In this document: positions 9,355 through 18,100 of the stretch, piece after piece
Numbering within the stretch: position 1 is the first letter of the stretch
Layout: each line of letters begins with the position of its first letter
Assembly (NCBI GenBank): GCA_018266775.1
Contig: JAFDZS010000001.1
Coordinates: 310,001 to 374,000 of the forward strand
Direction: 5' to 3'
Source of the DNA: Bacteroidota bacterium
GTDB taxonomy: Bacteria; Bacteroidota; Bacteroidia; Chitinophagales; Chitinophagaceae
Length of the DNA: 64,000 bases
Program-made: the position numbers and the translations under genes
The notes under the pieces: generated by a model
Database searches by the model: none
The model's input: only the letters and a program-made list of their open reading frames with translations
Told to the model about the DNA's origin: nothing

Positions 9355-10035
9355 TTACTCCTCAAACCACTTATTATGATGTGCCATATTGATGACCTCC
9401 GGGTGCGATTGCACATGTAGTTTTTCGTAGATGTTGGCAATATGATTGCGTACCGTATTGATGCTGATATCCAAAATGCTGGCAATCTTCTTGGCATCCC
9501 AGCCTGCCACCATGTATTTTAATATTTCTTCTTCCCGGCTGGTAATGATGTCCGGTACGGCCATTTTTTTTACCGGCGTTGTTGCTGCTTTAAATGAAGA
9601 TTTACCGAGTAATTGCAACGCCTTCCTGGCAATAGCGGGGCTCATAGGAGCACCTCCGTATTCCAGTACATTGATGACTGCTTCCTCCAGCACATTTGCC
9701 GGTTCGTGTTTTAATAAATAACCGGAAGCGCCAGCCTTTATGGCTTCGAATATCCTGTCGTCGTCATCAAAAACGGTAAGGATGATAAAATGAATGTCCC
9801 TGAACATGGATTTGGCTAACCGTATGGTTTGAATGCCGTCCATTTCCGGCATTTCCAGGTCCATAAACATAACCTGCGGCAATTTGGCCGGGTGCATTCC
9901 TCTCAGTTCTTTAAGGCATTGGTTACCGTTAGTGGCAACAAATGCAACATCCATATTACCCAGTAAAGCGATCTTTTGCAGAAAAGTATTCCTGTTGATA
10001 GTATTATCTTCTGCCAATGCAATAGTAAATCTCAT
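9355..10035 (-). CDS. NarL/LuxR-family response regulator
   Basis: A 226-residue regulator. The receiver domain (1-125) has the acidic pair E9/D10, phospho-acceptor D59 in FMDLEMPEMDG, T87 and K109. A linker is followed by a GerE/LuxR helix-turn-helix at ~163-226 (ITSREEEILKYMVAGW ... SINTVRNHIANIYEKL). It should bind DNA as a dimer when phosphorylated. It lies 40 nt downstream of the TPR kinase gene and is surely its partner. The target is unknown; the divergently transcribed giant secreted-protein genes are the nearest candidates (inference). Confidence 0.93.
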   Translation of the reverse strand: MRFTIALAEDNTINRNTFLQKIALLGNMDVAFVATNGNQCLKELRGMHPAKLPQVMFMDLEMPEMDGIQTIRLAKSMFRDIHFIILTVFDDDDRIFEAIKAGASGYLLKHEPANVLEEAVINVLEYGGAPMSPAIARKALQLLGKSSFKAATTPVKKMAVPDIITSREEEILKYMVAGWDAKKIASILDISINTVRNHIANIYEKLHVQSHPEVINMAHHNKWFEE

Positions 10036-10075
10036 CGTACTTCAAAATAGCGTGATTGCCGGAATAAAAAAATAA

Positions 10076-12007
10076 TCAGTTTGCACTATGTGAAATGTTT
10101 ACCACTGTGCCATTCCCGGGCTGTGATGACCATGTAATGAACCAGCCAGACTCCATGCAGCGGTTTTTCATGTTTTGTATACCATTTCCCGTTTCGCCGG
10201 CGGAATCCGGTATAAACCCCGTTCCATTATCCCGGATAATAACAACCCAATGTTCACCACCGGTAATTTCAACACCAATAGTGCTGCCTTTGCTGTGTTT
10301 TAACGCATTATTTACCGCTTCCTGGATTACGTAATACAAATTAAACGCCTGGGAAGAAGACATCATAACATCGTCATCAATCTTTTCGTCTACATAAAAA
10401 TTCACTTCAGGATAACTTTTTTTGATGCGGTTAATAAAATTTTTTACCCGGTCGCTTATAGCAGTAAGGTACAGCGCTTCTTTTTTCAATACCCAGATGG
10501 TATCATTTAACTGCGATATCATGGCATTGGAATTATTTTGCAGCTCCACCATCGCATGTGCCGAACGTTCATCTTCTTTCGGTATCCGCAGGTAACCCAG
10601 GTTAGATGCCATTGATGCTGCATACACGCCAAGGTTGTCATGCAAATCGGCAGCAATCCTGAGGCGCTGTTTTTCTTCCGCAGTTTTAACTGCATCAGCA
10701 GCTTTTCTTTGTTCTTCATCCAATATCATTTTCAGCTTCATTTTCTCCCTGGTGCGGTAATGATAAAAGGCAAGCAGGGCAATAAGCGTGAGCATTATGC
10801 CAAAAATGCCTGAACCAATTAGCCAGTAATTTTTTTGTGTAAGCTTCAGTTTTTGTTCCAGTATTTCTTTTTGTTTTTCCCGTGCCTGGTTATTGGCCTG
10901 TATATCTGCAATCAGTTTGGATGAGTTGATATTATTGAAAGAATCTTTCAGGATTATGATAGCTTCTAAAGTTTTGCTGTACATATCCTCGCGGCCAATG
11001 GCTTTATAATTTTCGGCCAGCGTTTTATAAATCATTAACAGCTGGGAGCTTAACCCGCTTTCTTTTGCCAGTACAATGCCTTCCTGGCATAGTTGAATGC
11101 CTTTTGCTGTTTGATTATTGTTGGCATAATAACTGGCCAGCGTATTCATATCGTACACAATGTAAAAAGGGTCGCTCAGTTTTTTCCTGATGGCCAGCGC
11201 CTCAATCAATGGCGCTTCTGCCTGGCTGGTTTTTTTATTGTCGATAAAAATTTTGGCCTGTATACTTAAGGCGGTGGCTAAAAACAACAGGTTTTCGTTT
11301 TGCCGGGCATCGTTTATGGCTATCTCAATGTAATGCTGCGCAGAATCTCCATTGCCCAGCGAATTATAAGCTGAAGCAATATTGCTGTACAATGCACCAT
11401 AGTTTTTGTAAAATTTTTTATCGGGCGATTTGTACATGGCTTTGTACAGCCATTTCAGCGCTTCTTTGTATTGCCCCATTTCCATTTGTACCCAGCCAAT
11501 ACCTGTTGTTGCCTGAATTTGCGTTGCAGTATCATGCTGGTCTTCTGCAAGCTGGATGACCTGCGCCAGGCTGGAGATTGTTTTCGTGTACTGGTTACCG
11601 CGATCAAATATTTTTGACCTGAAAAAAAGGAAGGTTAAATACCGGTGTGCATGCTGCGGATCGTTTTTATACTTGCTTACAAGAGGGTCGATGATCAGTT
11701 CAGCACTGTCAATGAAGTTTTTCCGTGTGTAATAAGAACATCTGCAGAATGCAACCAAATCAGCATCTTCCTGGTTTTTAGATGCAGCAGTAATTTTTTC
11801 TGCAATGATGATATAAGGCAAAATCGAGTCTGCATTGATGGCCTGGTCGTTTAATGCAAAAATATTTTTCAGTTTAACGGAATCAACAGTTGATTCCTGT
11901 ATAAGCCTGCGGAGGCTGTCAATGGTTTTTGTTTGAGCCGCCGCCGCTGTACAACAAAATATCAGACTGATAAATACTAAGCGCAAGTTTTTTCTTAAAA
12001 ATATCAA
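10076..12007 (-). CDS. TPR-containing sensor histidine kinase (HisKA_3/NarX-like)
   Basis: A 643-residue kinase. A signal peptide (1-24) leads into a periplasmic, helical region with several TPR-like units (~60-370; for example LYSNIASAYNSLGNGDSAQHY). One membrane helix lies at ~391-417, then a cytosolic HisKA_3 dimerisation helix with phospho-acceptor H456 in AADLHDNLG. The HATPase domain shows the N box EAVNNALKH near 560, the G1 box DNGTGF and the G2 box GNGIQN. This is the layout of Bacteroidota TPR kinases paired with NarL-type regulators. The start is TTG at 12007, which gives a complete signal peptide; no ATG is available. It is divergent from the 2966-aa protein gene, with a 153-nt shared control region. 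Confidence 0.93.
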   Translation of the reverse strand: MIFLRKNLRLVFISLIFCCTAAAAQTKTIDSLRRLIQESTVDSVKLKNIFALNDQAINADSILPYIIIAEKITAASKNQEDADLVAFCRCSYYTRKNFIDSAELIIDPLVSKYKNDPQHAHRYLTFLFFRSKIFDRGNQYTKTISSLAQVIQLAEDQHDTATQIQATTGIGWVQMEMGQYKEALKWLYKAMYKSPDKKFYKNYGALYSNIASAYNSLGNGDSAQHYIEIAINDARQNENLLFLATALSIQAKIFIDNKKTSQAEAPLIEALAIRKKLSDPFYIVYDMNTLASYYANNNQTAKGIQLCQEGIVLAKESGLSSQLLMIYKTLAENYKAIGREDMYSKTLEAIIILKDSFNNINSSKLIADIQANNQAREKQKEILEQKLKLTQKNYWLIGSGIFGIMLTLIALLAFYHYRTREKMKLKMILDEEQRKAADAVKTAEEKQRLRIAADLHDNLGVYAASMASNLGYLRIPKEDERSAHAMVELQNNSNAMISQLNDTIWVLKKEALYLTAISDRVKNFINRIKKSYPEVNFYVDEKIDDDVMMSSSQAFNLYYVIQEAVNNALKHSKGSTIGVEITGGEHWVVIIRDNGTGFIPDSAGETGNGIQNMKNRCMESGWFITWSSQPGNGTVVNISHSAN

Positions 12008-12047
12008 ATTAATACACGTGAAACAAGGGCATAGTGCAAAATGAGTA

Positions 12048-12078
12048 TTGATTAAAAAAAGTTATTCAATCATTTTTG
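12048..12078 (+). promoter_or_regulatory. Weak promoter candidate for the giant secreted-protein genes
   Basis: TTG at 12048-12050 and CATTTTTG at 12071-12078, with a 20-nt spacer, resemble the Bacteroidota -33/-7 pair; the -7 box has CA instead of TA. The predicted leader to the ATG at 12161 would be about 75 nt. Confidence 0.35.
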
Positions 12079-12160
12079 TATCGTCTCTTATTATTCCAAG
12101 TTCCTTTTACGAACCGGCGTAACCTCTTTTACATACGCATACTCTCAAAATATACAGAGA

Positions 12161-15100
12161 ATGAAAATGAAAGCAATATTCATATGGGCATGCCTTTGCC
12201 TGTTAGTACATACAGCAGTAACAGCTCAAATGAAGCGGGTTGTGGTGAAAATGAGCAGTAAAGTGCGTACTGCACCGGTGCAAAATAATTTCAGCCCAAA
12301 CAATATTTCATCCTGCACGGTTGATACCATTATATTAACCAGCCAGGCGCAAATTGATAATTTTACAACTGATTATCCTGCATGCACCACACCAAAATAT
12401 TTGTTTATTGACGGTACTGGTGCCAGCCCCGCCATCACCAACCTTGATGGACTGAGCAGCCTTACTGAAATAATAAATAAACTGAAGATCAGTCATACCT
12501 CCATTGTAAATGTATCGGCATTAAACAATATTACATTTATTGGAGACACACTTGAAATTGATCATAATCCATTATTAACCGGGCTTGGACTGAACAACTT
12601 AGATTCTTTAGGTGCGCTCATTCTCACAGCCCTTCCATTATGCACAGATATCAGCGGGCTCAGTAACAATATTACTGCCACCGGCTCAATAAATATCGAC
12701 TCTACTGCAATAACTAATCTCAGTGGTTTAAGCGGAATTGTCAATATTACGAACGGAGGTTTTTTAGGATTACGCATTGCACATACACCCGTTACGAGCC
12801 TGAATAGTTTTGCGAACCTTAACAGTATAGCAGGATATATGCTACTGGAAGGCAACCCTGATCTTTCCAGTATTGATATGAACAGCCTCACCAGTGCATA
12901 CGGTTTTCTTTTTAGTGATATGCCCAACCTGGTAACTATAAGCGGGCTTACCACAAATTTCCCCAATGCCGGTATTGGCACCTTCTGGATGATTAATACA
13001 GGGATTACTAACCTCACGGGTATGGAAGGGGTAACATCTGCCACAAATTTTTACCTCTGGAGTAATCCCAACCTTACCAGTTTACAGGGTTTGCAAAATT
13101 TAAGTGGCAATATCGGCGGGGGAATATCTATTCATGATAATCCACTACTGAATGATGTTAGTGCTTTAAGCAACATCACAACAATCAATGATGGTACTTT
13201 GGAATTTGATTCTAACCCTGCATTAATCAACCTGGCCGGTGTTGGTAATATCACCACCATCGGTCGCGGCCTTTGGATTACGAATAACAGCAACCTGCCT
13301 TCATTAGCTGATTTAAACGCCAATCTTGTTATTCAAAATAACGGCAATACAGATTCGGTAAGGATTACCGATAATAATCAACTGGCGCTTTGTTCATTTA
13401 CACCATTATGCAATTATTTAAATATTGATGGAAGGGCCGACATTGAAAACAACGCAACCGGTTGTTCTTCTATTGCAGAAATACTGGCCTCCTGCGCCAG
13501 CAGTTGTACTGCGCCCCCTGCAAGCGTATGGAATGGTACTAACAGCAGCAATTGGGACGATGCAGATAACTGGACACCGTCAGGCGTTCCGGGATTTTGT
13601 ACCAAAGTAACCATTCCAGCTTCGTGGAATGTAAACAATTACCCGGTTGCCAACAGCAATATCACTATTGGAGGATTAATCATGGAAAGCGGCGCAGAAC
13701 TGGATCTTAGCGGAAATGCACTAAATATAACCAAAACACTTCAGCTGGATGGTGCCAATATTTATTCGGCAACCAATGTTATCGCTACAAGAGTATATGC
13801 ACCCGATGTGGCCAATACTACTATTGAAGGCAATTTTACCTGCCAGGATTTTGGCGGCCTTTCCACCTTCCAGTTCAATAATTTTAATGGTGATGTAGTG
13901 TTCAGCGACAGTACCGGAAGAACAGCACAGTGCAGTGTTTTTCTGAACCAGTTTTATGGCAACCTCAACTTTATCTGCAACAGCGATTTTGGAAACATGT
14001 ACCTGAGCAATGCATCTCCCGGTTACGACTATGTGCAGGGAAACCTTACTGTAACCAATAATTCCAGTGCAGATATTTCTGTAGGGCTGGGCGGCGACAG
14101 GCCGCTTAAAGTACAGGGCGATTTTATTGTTGATGCAAGCAATGGCCATGTTGATATCAATAACCTCACTTTTGTTGGCGGCACATTTAATCCGCATACT
14201 ACACAGTTGGGCAGCAACCGCATAAAAATAAACAACCTGTTTATGGAAAACGGTGCGGAAACAAGATTAGACCAAACAGTGGAAATTAATAACAGCCTGG
14301 TATTTGATAATGGCAGTAACAAGATCAATACCACGGCTTCAAATTTATTGATATTAAATAATGGTGCTACAGTAACAAGAGACCCATTAAATAACAGGGG
14401 TTTTATCAATGGCCCAATGAAAAAAATAGGAAATGAAGCGTTTACTTTCCCTGTAGGGAAATATGAGTTTCAATATGGTGGTGATAATTATGGGCCCATA
14501 AGTATTTCGGCACCGGCCAACAGTACAGATGAGTTTACTGCAGAATATTTTCATCACAGCGCAGGCAATGATGGGTACGACACTTCATTATATTCACCGG
14601 GTTTTGGTGGTATTTCCGGCAAAGAATACTGGACGCTGCAAAGAGATAACGGCAATACAGATGTGAATGTAACGCTCAGTTACGACAGTGCAAGAAGTGG
14701 TGTGGCATACCTTGCTGATGCCATGCAGGTTGCAGGGTGGAACGGCAGCTTGTGGAAATCGTGGGGCAATGGCGGGTACAATGGTAATGTGGCTTCAGGA
14801 ACGTTACTTTCCGGCGTTCCGCTTACTGGTTACGGGCCGTTGACACTTTCTTTTAAACCGTTCAGAAAACCGGTTATCACAATAGGTAATGTAGATTCTA
14901 TACCCTGTGGAAACAATTTTATCAGTGTACCGTTCAGCCTGGATACGGCAATGATTGCCGGCAATACATTTAAAGTGGAATTGTCTGACAGCCTCGGGGT
15001 TTTCAGTTCTTCTTTTAACCCGGTATTGGGTACAAAAGCAACCATCACGTCTGATACGATCACAGCATTTATTTCCAGCGGCCTGAATATGGGCAGCCAT

Positions 15101-18100
15101 TATAAAATAAGAGTGGTGGGTAATTTACCGGGCGATACCAGCGTGAACACCAAAACCATCATTCCGCACAGCACACCACTGCAAACATTCAATATTATTG
15201 GCCCGGCGCCGGCATGCCTGGGAGTTGGTGTACAAAAATATTATCCCAGTATACATGAACCTGGTGTAACTTATAACTGGATACTTTCCGGTGGCGGAAG
15301 TTTTACTACAAACGGCGATACAGCAATGGTGAGCTGGGCATCAACAGGTTTTTATTCGCTTACGTGTACCAGTGCTAACTATTGCGGTAACGGCCCGCAG
15401 AAATTTTTATCTGTTGAAGTAAAACCTGCTGCGCCAACAGCCACACCAACGGTGAACAATAGTGGCAGATGGTTGTTTGCTTCACAGCTGCCGGCAAACG
15501 CCAGCTACCAATGGTATAGAAACGGCGGTGTGATCAGTGGTGCCAATAATTCAACTTACTACGCATCATTAGCCGGAGATTATACGGTACGGTTTACCAA
15601 TTATTGCGGCAACAGCCCGGCTTCCAATATCATTTCATTTGCAGCGAACGCATTGCCGCAGACAATAACTTTCCCCGCAATGCCAACTAAAACTTATGGC
15701 GATGCGCCTTTTGTGCCTAACGCAACGGCTTCATCCGGGCTTCCTGTTGCTTTTACGGTAGTGAGCGGCCCTGCTGTTATTAATGCACAAACCAATATAC
15801 TCACCATTACGGGCACAGGCCCGGTAACAGTAAAAGCCAGCCAACCGGGTGATAATTTGTATGATACAGCCGCACCTGTAACCCAAACCTTCGCTGTTAA
15901 TAAAGCGCCACAAACCATAACATTTACCGCCATACCTGCACAGAATTTTGGTAACCCGCCCATTATTTTATCAGCAACGGCAACTTCGGGTCTGCCTGTC
16001 AGTTATGCAATTGTTTCCGGGCCAGCCACGCTTTCTGGTAATACGGCAACATTAACCGGGCTTGGCACGGTAACCGTTAGCGCTGCCCAAAGCGGCGATA
16101 CTAATTATTTACCGGCAACCGCGGTAAACAACAGTTTCTGTGTAAGTGTTTCCGCTTTAAGCACAATATCCGGCTATACAAATCTTTGTCCTGGTACAGC
16201 AACATATACTGTAAATGATATTCCGGGTGCAACCTATTTATGGCGCATTGCTGGCGGCGGCACACTGCCTTCCACCACAAGTACAGCAACCGTTAACTGG
16301 TCAACACCTGGTTTGTACGCCTTAATTGTATCTGCCAGCGGAAGCTGTGGTGCAGCAAGCGGTAATGATACGTTGATGGTGGAAGTGATTAACAGCATAC
16401 AGCCAGACTCTGTAATTAGTATGTTACCGGCAGATGGAGCCATCAATCAACAGTTACCACTTGCACTGTCATGGGTTCCGGCGCATCCCAATAATTTTTA
16501 TACGTTTGATGTGTACATCTGGCCGGCCAACCAGGTACAACCTTCAACACCATACGTTGCCGGGTTAACATCAGTAAATTATACCGTACCGGTAAGCAGC
16601 GGCTTGCTGGCCAACCAGGCATATAAATGGATGGTGGTGGCGCATAACGGCTCCTGTACACAAATTAATACAGGGCCAATACAACAATTCACTTTAATAC
16701 CATTGCCTGATTTGATTGTACAGAATGTGCAGGCACCCGCCACCGCATTTTCAGGACAAACTATTGCTGTGAACTGGACGGTAAAAAACAATGGCCCCGG
16801 CAATACCAGCACCAATCAAAGCTGGACGGATGCGGTATTTCTTTCGTTCGATACCATTCCCAATTTCAATATTGTGCCGGAAACCAGCCCGGCTGCGTGG
16901 AGCCAGTTGCAGTTTCCCATTAAGCCACTGCTCATCGGCACCAAACAAAATGTGAGTGCATTAAACAACGGCCAGCAATACAGCAATTCCATCAACTTCA
17001 CATTGCCCCTGAGTTACAGCCAGCCCTTATATGCATATGTAATTACCAACTACCAGGCAGGCACAAACGCACCACAGGAAGTTACACTGCAGAACGATAC
17101 TGCAAGGGCACCGCAGGCTATTGCGGTAACGCTTTCACCAACCCCAGATTTAAGGGTGGATACAGTATTTATCCCTAACAGCACTTTTTCAGGCAGTACT
17201 ATCAATGTCACCTATAAAGTAAAAAACTATGGTGCACTTACGCCACCCGGTGTTTCCTGGAAAGATAAAATTTACATTTCGCAAAGCCCCATTTTTAATA
17301 TCAGTACGGCAATACCGCTTCAATTGCCCAAAGCAAATGGTACCTATTACGCCAATGCAGATGAAGCAGAATCAGTGAACAGCACACAATTGGCTACAGA
17401 CAGTTCTTATACAAAGAGCATACAGGTAGTGGTACCGAATTTTATTTTTGGGCAATGGTTTATTTATGTATTTACCAATTACAATAGTTCTCTTTACGAA
17501 GGTGCACTGGCAAATAATAATGTTAACAATAACCAGCTGCAGGTATTTCTTACCCCAACACCACATTTAACGGTTAGCAGCCTGACACTGCCACTAACTG
17601 TTGCCAGCACCACGCAGCAAATTGGTGTGAACTGGAATATTAATAATGCCGGCTTTAATGATAATATTGAAAAAAACAAAGGGCATTATTTTGTACCGAA
17701 CGGTTCCTGTACGCTGCCCGGTCCGCTTGGCACAGGCCTGGCTATAAGAGACAGTGTTGGCTTTGGATCCAGCTATTGGGTAGACAGGGTGTACCTGAGT
17801 ACAGATGCAAGTGGTTTGAATATTGCCAATGCTGTACAGGTGAGTGAAACGGTGCATGGCATATCGGGCTCTGGTTTATACGCAGACTTTGGACCCTTCC
17901 CTGCCCTTTGCCAGCCACCCGGTACAGACCCTTCTCAATTTAATGTGAACACACAGCCTGTGATACTTCCTGCAGCAAATTATCCTGCCAACAATGGTTT
18001 TGTTATACCAGATGATATAGTACCGGGCAATTATTACGTGTATGTGCTGGCCAACGCCATGCATAACGTATATGAATACCCTGGTACACCGGAAACAAGA